NCBI GenBank assembly: GCA_030373325.1
Contig: JAUCZB010000005.1
Span: 1 to 64,000 of the forward strand
Direction of reading: 5' to 3'
DNA length: 64,000 nucleotides
Source of the DNA: Cyanobium sp. CZS25K
Lineage (GTDB): Bacteria; Cyanobacteriota; Cyanobacteriia; PCC-6307; Cyanobiaceae
The notes beneath the pieces are model-generated. The model had not been told where the DNA came from. It ran no database searches and saw only the letters and a list, made by a program, of their open reading frames with translations. How positions within the stretch are numbered: position 1 is the stretch's first letter; every line of letters begins with the position of its first letter. A program made the position numbers and the translations under genes. Shown piece after piece: positions 42,041 through 49,304 of this stretch.

Positions 42041-42831
42041 AAGTGGCCCACGCCCGGCGCATCGCGGCCGTGCTGCTCTCCAGCCAATACGCCTACATGC
42101 TGGAGTACCGGGCGGAGATCGTGCTCTGGGCGCTCTCGGGGGTGCTGCCCTTCATCATGCTGGGCCTCTGGAGCGCCGTCGATGCCGGCGATGGCCTGGG
42201 CATGAGCTCCCTGCAGCTGGCCCGCTACTTCCTGGCGGCCTTCGTGGTGCGGCAGTTCACGATCGTCTGGGTGATGTACACCTTCGAGGAGGACAACCTC
42301 AACGGTCGGCTGTCGCCCTACCTGCTGCAGCCGCTGCCCCTGGTCTGGCGCTACGTGGCCGCCCACCTGTCCGAGCAGGCCACCCGGCTGCCCTTCGTGG
42401 CGATGCTGGTGGGGCTGTTTTTCCTGCTCTATCCCGCCGCCTTCTGGTGGCCCTCTGTTTCGGCGGTGCTGCTGGCGGTGCTGGCCACCCTGGCCGCCTT
42501 CGCGCTGCGCTTCCTGATGCAGTTCACCCTGACGATGGTGTGCTTCTGGAGTGAGAGGGCCAGCGCCCTGGAACGGCTCCTCTACCTCCCCTACCTCTAT
42601 CTCTCGGGCCTGGTGGCCCCCCTGGCCCTCTATCCCGAAGCGGTGCGGAACTTCGCCTTCTGGACCCCCTTTCCCTACATGATCGATGTGCCCGCCCGGA
42701 TCCTGGCCGGTGAGCCGGTGGCGGTGGGCCCCAGCTTCGCGGCCATGGCCGCCTGGGCCGCCGTGCTGCTGCCGATCAACCTGCTGCTGTGGCGCCGGGG
42801 GCTGCGCCACTATTCGGCCATGGGGGCCTGA
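42037..42831 (+). CDS. ABC-2 type permease (DUF990-like), first subunit
   Basis: A 264-residue membrane protein with six hydrophobic segments: ARYFLAAFVVRQFTIVWVMY, YVAAHLSEQATRLPFVAMLV and LPYLYLSGLVAPLALYPEAV are characteristic of the ABC2_membrane_6 (DUF990) family. It pairs with the next gene product as a heterodimeric channel. Its ATG overlaps the ATPase stop by 4 nt, and its stop overlaps the next start by one base (TGATG), showing tight coupling. Confidence 0.9.
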   Translation: MKVAHARRIAAVLLSSQYAYMLEYRAEIVLWALSGVLPFIMLGLWSAVDAGDGLGMSSLQLARYFLAAFVVRQFTIVWVMYTFEEDNLNGRLSPYLLQPLPLVWRYVAAHLSEQATRLPFVAMLVGLFFLLYPAAFWWPSVSAVLLAVLATLAAFALRFLMQFTLTMVCFWSERASALERLLYLPYLYLSGLVAPLALYPEAVRNFAFWTPFPYMIDVPARILAGEPVAVGPSFAAMAAWAAVLLPINLLLWRRGLRHYSAMGA

Positions 42832-43619
42832 TGGGGCGCTACTTCACCACCCTGCGGGTGTTCTGGATCGCCTCGCTGACGGCGGAGCTGGAATACAAGG
42901 CGAATTTTCTGATCGAGCTGGTGGCCACGGCCGGCAATCTGGTCGGCAGCCTCTTCGTGCTGTCGCTTTTCTATGGGCGCGGCCAGTCGCTGGGGGGCTG
43001 GAGCTGGGAAGCAGCCCTGGTGGTGCTGGGGGTCTACACCCTGCTGGAGGGCATCACCAGCACCCTGCTCCAGCCCAACCTGAGCACGATCGTGGCCCAC
43101 GTGCGCACCGGCAGCCTCGATTTCGTGCTGCTCAAGCCGATCGACAGCCAGTTCTGGCTCTCGGCCCGCACCTTCTCCCCCTGGGGACTGCCCGGCATCG
43201 TCCTGGGGGCCGCCCTGATCGGCTTCGCCGCCTGGAAGGCCGGCGCCATCCCGGCGCCACTCACCCTGCTGGCGGCGGCCCTGATGCTGATCGCCAGCCT
43301 GATGATCCTCTACAGCCTCTGGTTCGTGCTGGCGGCCAGCAGCATCTGGTTCGTGAAGATCTGGAATGCCACCGAGGTGCTGCGCAGCGTGCTGGTGGCG
43401 GGCCGCTTTCCCGTGAGTGCCTTTCCCACCGGATTGCGTGCCTTCTTCACGTTCGTGGTGCCTGTGGCCTTCCTCACCACGGTGCCCGCCGAGGCGATCC
43501 TGGGGCAGGCCTCGGGCCCCTGGCTGCTGGCCGGTGGCGCCGTGGCCATGGCCTCGGTGGCGGTGAGCCGCTGGTTCTGGCAGTTCGCCCTGCGCTTCTA
43601 CACCTCCGCCTCCAGCTGA
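42831..43619 (+). CDS. ABC-2 type permease (DUF990-like), second subunit
   Basis: A 262-residue membrane protein with six hydrophobic segments: LEYKANFLIELVATAGNLVG, then STIVAHVRTGSLDFVLLKPI and FFTFVVPVAFLTTVPAEAIL, the last a typical DUF990 signature. It forms the channel with the preceding permease. The start ATG 42831 overlaps the upstream stop. The kinase gene begins immediately after its stop codon. Confidence 0.92.
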   Translation: MGRYFTTLRVFWIASLTAELEYKANFLIELVATAGNLVGSLFVLSLFYGRGQSLGGWSWEAALVVLGVYTLLEGITSTLLQPNLSTIVAHVRTGSLDFVLLKPIDSQFWLSARTFSPWGLPGIVLGAALIGFAAWKAGAIPAPLTLLAAALMLIASLMILYSLWFVLAASSIWFVKIWNATEVLRSVLVAGRFPVSAFPTGLRAFFTFVVPVAFLTTVPAEAILGQASGPWLLAGGAVAMASVAVSRWFWQFALRFYTSASS

Positions 43620-44528
43620 ATGGCGCCCCTCGAGCCCCTGCCCCTGGCGGCGCTGCCGGCCCTGCCCCCGCTGGCCCTGGCGGTGGTGGGCCATGTGGAG
43701 ATGGTCAGCTTCATCGGCGTGGAGCACCTGCCGGCGGCCGGGGAGATCCTCCACGCCATTGATTTCTTTGAGTGTCCCGCCGGGGGCGGAGCCGTTGTGG
43801 CGGTGCAGATGGCCCGCCTCACGGGCCGGCGCGTCCCGTTCTTCACCGCCCTGGGCCAGGACGAGGCCGGCCGGCGGGCCGCTTCGGAACTCGAGGCCCT
43901 GGGGCTGGAGCTGCACATTGCCTGGCGGGAGGCCCCGACCCGGCGGGGGATCACCTTCATCGACGCCGGCGGCGAGCGCACGATCACGGTGATCGGTGAA
44001 CGGCTGATGCCCATGGGCGTCGACGGGTTGCCATGGGACCGCCTGGGCCGGGCCGACGGGGTGTTCGTCACCGCCACCGATGCCTGCGGCCTGCGCCTGG
44101 CCCGGCGGGCCCGGGTGCTGGCCGCCACACCGCGGCTGCGCCTGCCGGTCCTGAACGCGGCAGGGGTGACCCTCGACGCCCTGATCGGCAGCGCCACCGA
44201 CCCCGGCGAGGCCTACCGGACGGGGGATCTGGATCCAGCGCCCCGGCTCTGGATCGGCACCGAGGCGGAAAAGGGCGGGGTGCTGACCCCCGGCGGCCGC
44301 TATGCCGCCGTACGACGCCAGGCGCCGGTGCTGGATGCCTACGGCGCCGGCGACAGTTTCGCCGCCGGCGTCACCACGGCCCTGGCCGCCGGCTGGAGCC
44401 TGCGGGAGGCGATCAGTCTGGGGGCCCACTGCGGCGCGGCCTGCCTGGACGGGCGCGGGCCCTATGCGGCGCAGCTGCAGCGGAAGGGGATGGAGGGACA
44501 CACCGACGGCGGTGATCCGTCAGCCTGA
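43620..44528 (+). CDS. PfkB-family carbohydrate kinase
   Basis: A 302-residue kinase of the PfkB/ribokinase family. The N-terminal GHVEMVSFIGVEHLPAAGE, the glycine motif GGGAVVAVQMARLTGRRV and the C-terminal signature DAYGAGDSFAAGV with the catalytic Asp are present. It phosphorylates a sugar, nucleoside or similar alcohol; the substrate is not readable. The ATG directly follows the stop of the second permease, so it is in the exporter operon, and the P450 follows after 20 nt. Confidence 0.9.
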   Translation: MAPLEPLPLAALPALPPLALAVVGHVEMVSFIGVEHLPAAGEILHAIDFFECPAGGGAVVAVQMARLTGRRVPFFTALGQDEAGRRAASELEALGLELHIAWREAPTRRGITFIDAGGERTITVIGERLMPMGVDGLPWDRLGRADGVFVTATDACGLRLARRARVLAATPRLRLPVLNAAGVTLDALIGSATDPGEAYRTGDLDPAPRLWIGTEAEKGGVLTPGGRYAAVRRQAPVLDAYGAGDSFAAGVTTALAAGWSLREAISLGAHCGAACLDGRGPYAAQLQRKGMEGHTDGGDPSA

Positions 44529-44548
44529 ACAGCAGAACACGGGTCCCC

Positions 44549-45883
44549 TTGAGCGACTCCACCACCACGCCTCGCCCCCTGCCCCGCACGCCGGCGCTGA
44601 GTGGGGTGTTCGAAACCCTGGCCTTCTTCCGGGATCCGGAGTTTGCCACCCACCGGTTCCGTCGCTACGGCGACCTGTGGGAAACGCGCCTTCTGGGCCA
44701 GCGCACCGTGTTCGTGCGCGGCGCCGCTGCCGTGGAGGATCTCTTCGCCCAGGGCGACGGCCTGGAGGGGTGGTGGCCGGTGAGCGTGCGCCACCTGCTC
44801 GGTCCCCTCTCCCTGGCCAACCGCCAGGGGCCAGACCACAAGGCAAGACGGCGGGTGGTGGGCCAGCTGTTCACCGCCGCCGCCCTGCGCCGCTATGCCC
44901 CGGCCATCGTGGCGCTGGTCGACGACCTGTGCCGGGAGCTGGCGGCCTGCGGAGAGCCCGTGCCGCTGGCAGGCAGGCTGCGGCGCTTCGCCTTCGCCGT
45001 GATCGCCTGCAGCGTGCTGGGCCTGGATGCCCAGGAACGGGATGGCCTGTTCCTGGACTTCGAAGCCTGGAGCCACGGGCTCTTCTCCGTGCCGCTGGCC
45101 CTGCCCGGCAGCCCCTATGCCCGCGCCCAGCAGGCCCGGCGGCGCCTGCTCGCGCGCATGGGCAACGTGCTGCTCCGTGCCCAGGAGGCGGCGGCAGCCG
45201 GTCAGCCGACCTCCACGGGTGGCCTGGACCTGCTGGCCGGCGGGCTGGACGAGGCCGGGCTGCCGCTGAGCGACGAGGACGTGGTGGACCAGCTCCTGCT
45301 GCTGCTGTTCGCGGGCTACGAGACCACGGCCTCCACCCTGGTGTGCCTGCTGATGAGCCTGCTGCAGCACCCCGCCGAACTGGCCTGGCTGCAGGAGGAA
45401 CTGGACGGACTGACCTGGCCGCCGCGGGCGGCTGACGCGGCCACGGCCTTCGACCCGACACGGGCGCCGCGTCTGGATGCGGTGGTGAAGGAGGTGATGC
45501 GGCTGATCCCGCCGGTCGGCGGTTTCTTCCGCCGCACCACCCACCCCATCAACCTGGCGGGGGTGGCGATTCCGGCGGCAAGGGTGGTGCAGGTGAGCAT
45601 CGCCGCCACCCATCGGCTCGGGGCTCCGGCCGAGGATCTCGAAGCCTTCAGGCCCCAGCGCCATCTGGACGCCGGAGGCTGCGGCGCCCTGCTGCTTCCC
45701 TACGGGGGCGGCGAGCGGGTCTGCCTGGGAAAGTCCCTGGCGGAACTGGAGATCCGCCTGCTGGCGGTGGGCCTGCTCAAGCAGCTCCAGCTGCGGCTGG
45801 AGGCCGATCAGGACCTGGGCCTGACGATCATTCCAACCCCCTCGCCGAGGGACGGCCTGCGGGTGAAGGTCAGCCGGCGCTGA
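44549..45883 (+). CDS. Cytochrome P450
   Basis: A 444-residue P450. The I-helix reads LLLLFAGYETTASTL, the K-helix ExxR is KEVMRLIPP, and the heme loop is LPYGGGERVCLGKSLAELE with the proximal Cys. The usual Phe of FxxGxRxC is Tyr here. Layout and length resemble the CYP120-like cyanobacterial group, whose known member hydroxylates retinoids, but the substrate is unknown. No ferredoxin reductase lies nearby. The start is TTG 44549. It ends the exporter-kinase operon. Confidence 0.92.
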   Translation: MSDSTTTPRPLPRTPALSGVFETLAFFRDPEFATHRFRRYGDLWETRLLGQRTVFVRGAAAVEDLFAQGDGLEGWWPVSVRHLLGPLSLANRQGPDHKARRRVVGQLFTAAALRRYAPAIVALVDDLCRELAACGEPVPLAGRLRRFAFAVIACSVLGLDAQERDGLFLDFEAWSHGLFSVPLALPGSPYARAQQARRRLLARMGNVLLRAQEAAAAGQPTSTGGLDLLAGGLDEAGLPLSDEDVVDQLLLLLFAGYETTASTLVCLLMSLLQHPAELAWLQEELDGLTWPPRAADAATAFDPTRAPRLDAVVKEVMRLIPPVGGFFRRTTHPINLAGVAIPAARVVQVSIAATHRLGAPAEDLEAFRPQRHLDAGGCGALLLPYGGGERVCLGKSLAELEIRLLAVGLLKQLQLRLEADQDLGLTIIPTPSPRDGLRVKVSRR

Positions 45884-46075
45884 CCCGAAGCAGCAGCCGG
45901 TTCCCCTCCGGATCGGCCAGCCAGGCCTTGGCGCCGAAGGCTTCCTGTCGCGGCGGTTCCGCCGCCGAGGCCCCAAGGGCCAGCACCAGGGACCGGCTTG
46001 GGGAGGAAAAACTCATCGGGGTCAGGTTCCCACTGCGGGGCTCCGGCTCGCCACCATGGCGTTCAAAGGATCCCC
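45870..46075 (-). pseudogene. Remnant of a glyoxalase/VOC-family gene
   Basis: The minus strand reads WEPDPDEFFLPKP in one frame and, after a shift, SLVLALGASAAEPPRQEAFG and AKAWLADPEGNRLLLRV to a stop at 45870. This is the C-terminal end of a vicinal-oxygen-chelate protein (…DPEGNRLLL). Only about 65 residues remain and no N-terminus is visible. It overlaps the end of the P450 gene by 14 nt on the other strand. Confidence 0.5.
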
Positions 46076-46081
46076 AGGGCC

Positions 46082-46735
46082 ATGGCGGTGCAGGTGCTCA
46101 ACGCGGCGGAGCGGCGCAAGCTGGATGACTCCGACGACGCGCTGTTCTATGCCGAGCCTCGCTTCGTGCAGCACCTCGACGGCGCCTTCCGCCGCCGGCT
46201 CACGGCGCTGTATCGGGAGCGGATCCCCCCCTGCGCAGTGGTGCTGGATCTGATGAGCAGCTGGGTGAGTCACCTGCCGGAGGACATCCGCTACGAGGAG
46301 GTGATCGGCCACGGCCTCAACAAAGCCGAACTGGCGGCGAACCCCCGCCTGGATCGGCACTGGCTGCAGAACCTCAACCAGGACCAGCGCCTTCCCCTGG
46401 AAACGGCCAGCATGGATGCGGTACTGATGGTGGCCGGCTGGCAGTACCTGCAGCGGCCCGAACCGGTGGCGGCCGAGTTGCTGCGGGTGGTGCGCCCGGG
46501 CGGCCAGGTGATCGTGGCCTTCTCCAACCGGATGTTCTTCCAGAAGGCGCCCCAGGTCTGGACCGATGGCAGCGACAGGGATCACCTCGCCTACGTGAGC
46601 AGGGTGCTGCAGGCCCAGGGCTGGCCGGCTCCGCAACTGATCGCCGAGCCGACGCGGGCAGAGGGTCCCCTGGGCTGGCTGGGGGGACAGGGGGATCCGT
46701 TCTTTGCCGTGGTGGCCGAAAAGCCGACCCCGTAG
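46082..46735 (+). CDS. SAM-dependent methyltransferase-like protein
   Basis: A 217-residue class I methyltransferase-like protein. The usual Gly-rich SAM loop is modified (VVLDLMSSWVSHLPEDI), but the post-I Asp/Asn region (IGHGLNKAELAANP), ASMDAVLMVAGWQYLQRPEP and RVVRPGGQVIVAFSNRMFF match the methyltransferase_11 fold. It contains no signal peptide. The substrate is unknown; the divergent SAM loop is known in a cyanobacterial/plant subgroup. ATG 46082 is used. Confidence 0.85.
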   Translation: MAVQVLNAAERRKLDDSDDALFYAEPRFVQHLDGAFRRRLTALYRERIPPCAVVLDLMSSWVSHLPEDIRYEEVIGHGLNKAELAANPRLDRHWLQNLNQDQRLPLETASMDAVLMVAGWQYLQRPEPVAAELLRVVRPGGQVIVAFSNRMFFQKAPQVWTDGSDRDHLAYVSRVLQAQGWPAPQLIAEPTRAEGPLGWLGGQGDPFFAVVAEKPTP

Positions 46736-46749
46736 GTCCGTCCCTCCCG

Positions 46750-47343
46750 ATGCCGGTCACCAAGCCCATGCCAGACCCAGAGGCGTCCCTCCCTCCCTGG
46801 CGCCCGCTGCTGCGCAGCGCCCTGGACAAGCAGGGACGCTCCCCCCAGGCCCGCTGGCTGCAGCTGGCCAGCCTGGCCGAAGACGGCACCCCCCGGGTAC
46901 GCACGCTGGTGTTCCGTTGCTGGGCCGGGGCGACGGTTCTCGACCTGCTCACCGACCGCCGCAGCGCCAAGAGCGGCGAACTGAAGGGACTGGCGCCGCT
47001 GGAACTCTGCTGGGTGCTCCCCAGGGCCCGCAGTCAGTTCCGCCTGAGGGGCCATCGGCTCCAGCTCGACGACGGGGACGAACAGCGCGCCCTGGCGTTC
47101 CACTGGCAGGCCCTCACCCCCAGGGGCCGTGCCCTCTGGGGCTGGCCGGCCCCGGGCGAGCCCCTGCAGCCGGAAGGGCCGTTCCCCAGGGAACTGGAGG
47201 ACGACGCGCCGAGGCCCGAGCACTTCGAGCTGCTGCGGGTGCAGCTGCAGCGGGTGGAACTGCTGGAGTTGCTGGGTCACCCCCACCGGCGCCGTTGCTG
47301 GAGAGCGGACAACGGCTGGCAGGAGGAGGGGCTTAATCCATGA
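46750..47343 (+). CDS. FMN-dependent PPOX-type flavoprotein (Npun_F5749 family)
   Basis: A 197-residue pyridoxamine-phosphate-oxidase-like split barrel: WRPLLRSALDKQGRSPQARW, VRTLVFRCW, FLTDRRSAKSGEL-type loop (here LTDRRSAKSGELKGL), LCWVLPRARSQFRLRG and the end LLELLGHPHRR. This is the Npun_F5749 group common in cyanobacteria. It probably binds FMN, but true PNPOx activity is not implied. It starts 14 nt after the methyltransferase stop. Confidence 0.9.
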   Translation: MPVTKPMPDPEASLPPWRPLLRSALDKQGRSPQARWLQLASLAEDGTPRVRTLVFRCWAGATVLDLLTDRRSAKSGELKGLAPLELCWVLPRARSQFRLRGHRLQLDDGDEQRALAFHWQALTPRGRALWGWPAPGEPLQPEGPFPRELEDDAPRPEHFELLRVQLQRVELLELLGHPHRRRCWRADNGWQEEGLNP

Positions 47344-47413
47344 GGAGCCGCGACGGGCGCCACGGCCACGATTAACAGATCTTTACATTAGATTGGATGA
47401 AAGTGAGAGACCC

Positions 47414-47626
47414 ATGCTCGAAGCCCTGTTTCCCATCGTTTATCTGGTCAGCTTCGCGGTGATCGCCGGTGGCGCCTTCGCCCTGATGACCCAGAACCTG
47501 CGCCAAGCAGCCGCCGCACCCTCGCCGCGGCGACGCCATCCCGAAGCTCCCGCCCACGGAGAAGAAGTCCTCTACGTGGACCTCAGCCGCGAGCGGCTCG
47601 AGCAGCTCTACGAACAGGCCAGCTGA
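47414..47626 (+). CDS. Small single-span membrane protein
   Basis: A 70-residue protein with one N-terminal hydrophobic span (LFPIVYLVSFAVIAGGAFAL) and a soluble tail ending EEVLYVDLSRERLEQLYEQ. It resembles the small thylakoid proteins of the DUF2973 kind in size and layout, but I cannot assign it. An AT-rich region with GATTAACAGATCTTTACATT lies just upstream and is a likely promoter. It ends 10 nt before the stop of a convergent gene. Confidence 0.7.
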   Translation: MLEALFPIVYLVSFAVIAGGAFALMTQNLRQAAAAPSPRRRHPEAPAHGEEVLYVDLSRERLEQLYEQAS

Positions 47627-47636
47627 GGCCATCGCT

Positions 47637-48416
47637 TCATCCCGGAAACACGGTGATGCTGGCGCTCTCCCGGTAGGTGTCGTCCGCCATGCTGTCTACC
47701 CGGAAGGAGGTCCAGGTCGCGAACGGTTCAGGATCACTGGCGGCCACCGGCCACTCGATCCGCCGGCTCTGGTAGGTCAGGCCGACGCATGTCAGGGATT
47801 GGTTGTCCGCCATCAGGGACCACAGCAGCTGCAGGTCGCTGCGCGCATAGGCGATCCTTTCCTCCTGAACACAGGGATCGGCCGGATACCCGGGAGCCAG
47901 CTCAAGTTTTCGCTGGCTCTCCCAGCAGAGGTAATCGCCGTTTTCGGTGGGATAGAACCAGCAGGTTTCGTTGTCGGCATGCCGCAGGGAGAACTGGTCG
48001 AGGCAGCGGATCGCCTGGATCTGGAGGCGATCGGGAGGATGGGCGCTGTGTCCGTGCAGCGCAGGGCCGCTGAGTTCGTAGGCCCCCAGCCAGAGGGAGC
48101 GCGGCTCCAGATGGGGCACCACCGCATCGCAGATCAGACGGCGCGCTGGCTCTGATTCAGCGGACGGGGCCGGAGACCCGGCCGGGCAGGAATCGGTTCG
48201 GATGGGCTCGAAGGGGTCGGCCCCACTGACATTGGCCTGGCCGGAGGTGACCAGGTCGTCAAGGCTCCGGGCCTCCTCGGCTGGCACACGGAACATGCGC
48301 AGGGCCATCCCGCTGGCGACCCCCAGGCGCTGGGCCGCCTGGATGTCCTCCCAGGACGCCCCATCGCCCGGGAGTGCTCCCTCAGGGGCCAGAACAAAGA
48401 CGAGAGCGTGCGCCAT
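47637..48416 (-). CDS. Conserved hypothetical protein, 259 aa
   Basis: A soluble protein without signal or membrane segments. N-terminal residues ALVFVLAPEGALPGDGASWE and AAQRLGVASGMALRMFR form an alpha/beta start; the C-terminal half is beta-rich and Cys/Trp-containing (ETCWFYPTENGDYLCWES). The end reads FATWTSFRVDSMADDTYRES. I recognise no family. Codon use is native. It is convergent with the small membrane protein gene. Confidence 0.75.
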   Translation of the reverse strand: MAHALVFVLAPEGALPGDGASWEDIQAAQRLGVASGMALRMFRVPAEEARSLDDLVTSGQANVSGADPFEPIRTDSCPAGSPAPSAESEPARRLICDAVVPHLEPRSLWLGAYELSGPALHGHSAHPPDRLQIQAIRCLDQFSLRHADNETCWFYPTENGDYLCWESQRKLELAPGYPADPCVQEERIAYARSDLQLLWSLMADNQSLTCVGLTYQSRRIEWPVAASDPEPFATWTSFRVDSMADDTYRESASITVFPG

Positions 48417-48499
48417 GGTGGAAGAAGGTGAACGCTGCAGACATCAAAGCCCGGATGGAAGAACCACCCGGGCCGATGCTTACGAACCTTGCGTGGGGA

Positions 48500-48643
48500 T
48501 CAACCCAGGCCGATCTGGGCAAGGATGCCCTGGCCGGTGAGGATCTCGGTGCCGAGGCCGATCACGAAGCCGAGCATGGCAAGGCGGCCGTTCCAGGTTT
48601 CAGCGAAGGCGACGAAGCCGAAGCGGGTAGTGGATTCGGTCAT
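48500..48643 (-). CDS. High-light-inducible (HLI) protein
   Basis: A 47-residue HLI protein: FGFVAFAETWNGRLAMLGFV, then IGLGTEILTGQGILAQIGLG. It contains the full ExxNGRxAMxGF chlorophyll-binding helix. HLI/Scp proteins help photoprotection and photosystem II repair. The start is ATG 48643; the frame is open upstream but that part is unconserved. It has no downstream partner in the same direction within 80 nt. Confidence 0.95.
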   Translation of the reverse strand: MTESTTRFGFVAFAETWNGRLAMLGFVIGLGTEILTGQGILAQIGLG

Positions 48644-48705
48644 GGAAGGAGTTGGTTGCGAAACTTGAAGGAAGCGTAACCGATCGTGAAGCCTTGTAAC
48701 GGTCG

Positions 48706-48966
48706 TCATTGATGCCGTCGGCGACCCAGGGGTTCGATCCATTCCTCCAGGAAGCCATCCGCAGGCGTTTCGGAGCCGTGCTCGGCCGAAGTCGCCAGGC
48801 GACAGCCCAGCTGGATGTCGCCCTGATCCAGCAGCCGCCCAAGCCGCAGGGCGGTGGCTTCCTCCAGACGGGAGAACCGGTCCTGCCCATGGGTGAGCCA
48901 GGAGAGTTCGGTGGGGGTGATGATCCCCGTGGACAGGGATTCGAGATAGAGCTCACCGACCGTCAT
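48706..48966 (-). CDS. Small conserved hypothetical cyanobacterial protein
   Basis: An 86-residue soluble helical protein: MTVGELYLESLSTGIITPTE, LSWLTHGQDRFSRLEEATAL and RLGRLLDQGDIQLGCRL. I recall this short family from many cyanobacteria, with unknown function. Start ATG 48966 is fixed by the conserved N-terminus. It is followed by the HLI gene, 62 nt away, and the two may be cotranscribed. Confidence 0.8.
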   Translation of the reverse strand: MTVGELYLESLSTGIITPTELSWLTHGQDRFSRLEEATALRLGRLLDQGDIQLGCRLATSAEHGSETPADGFLEEWIEPLGRRRHQ

Positions 48967-49087
48967 CACTGATGTAACGAAGCATGAAGAGTCTGGCGCG
49001 CGCCGCTGGGGATCGCGGAGCAGCCCCGGAGCAGGGGCCTGCGCGCCCGCTGGGGTCATTCCTTTACAATTCTTTAGACGTTCCTCG

Positions 49088-49117
49088 GGGCGGGTCGGCT
49101 GACCCGTCCTTTTTTTT
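49088..49117 (+). terminator. Strong terminator in the leader of a 36-residue membrane peptide
   Basis: A stem GGGCGGGTC/GACCCGTCC with GGCT loop precedes eight T. A -10-like TACAAT lies only about 15-20 nt upstream (near 49069), so the terminator could end a very short transcript or attenuate the gene at 49172. Confidence 0.75.
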
Positions 49118-49171
49118 GGCCGCTTCCTCTGTCCATCGGAGCAGGATGGGTGTTCCGTCGAGGGGAAGACC

Positions 49172-49282
49172 ATGGATACCGAGGTGGTGCTGCCCCTGGC
49201 CGGGGCGGCCGTGCTGATCGTGATGGTGGTGGTGGGTGTGGTGGTGGTGGTGCTGCGGCCCAGCGATCTGCCGAAGCGCTGA
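49172..49282 (+). CDS. Very small single-span membrane protein (36 aa)
   Basis: ATG 49172 is preceded by a good ribosome-binding site (GAGGGGAAG). The product has one hydrophobic span (GAAVLIVMVVVGVVVVVL) between an acidic N-terminus (MDTEVVLP) and a short basic end (RPSDLPKR). Size and layout match the low-molecular-mass subunits of photosystems or cytochrome b6f (Psb/Pet type), but I cannot match it to one. It is the first gene after a terminator and 22 nt before the photolyase gene. Confidence 0.65.
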   Translation: MDTEVVLPLAGAAVLIVMVVVGVVVVVLRPSDLPKR

Positions 49283-49304
49283 ACGCGCTCCCTAGCCTGC
49301 GGCG

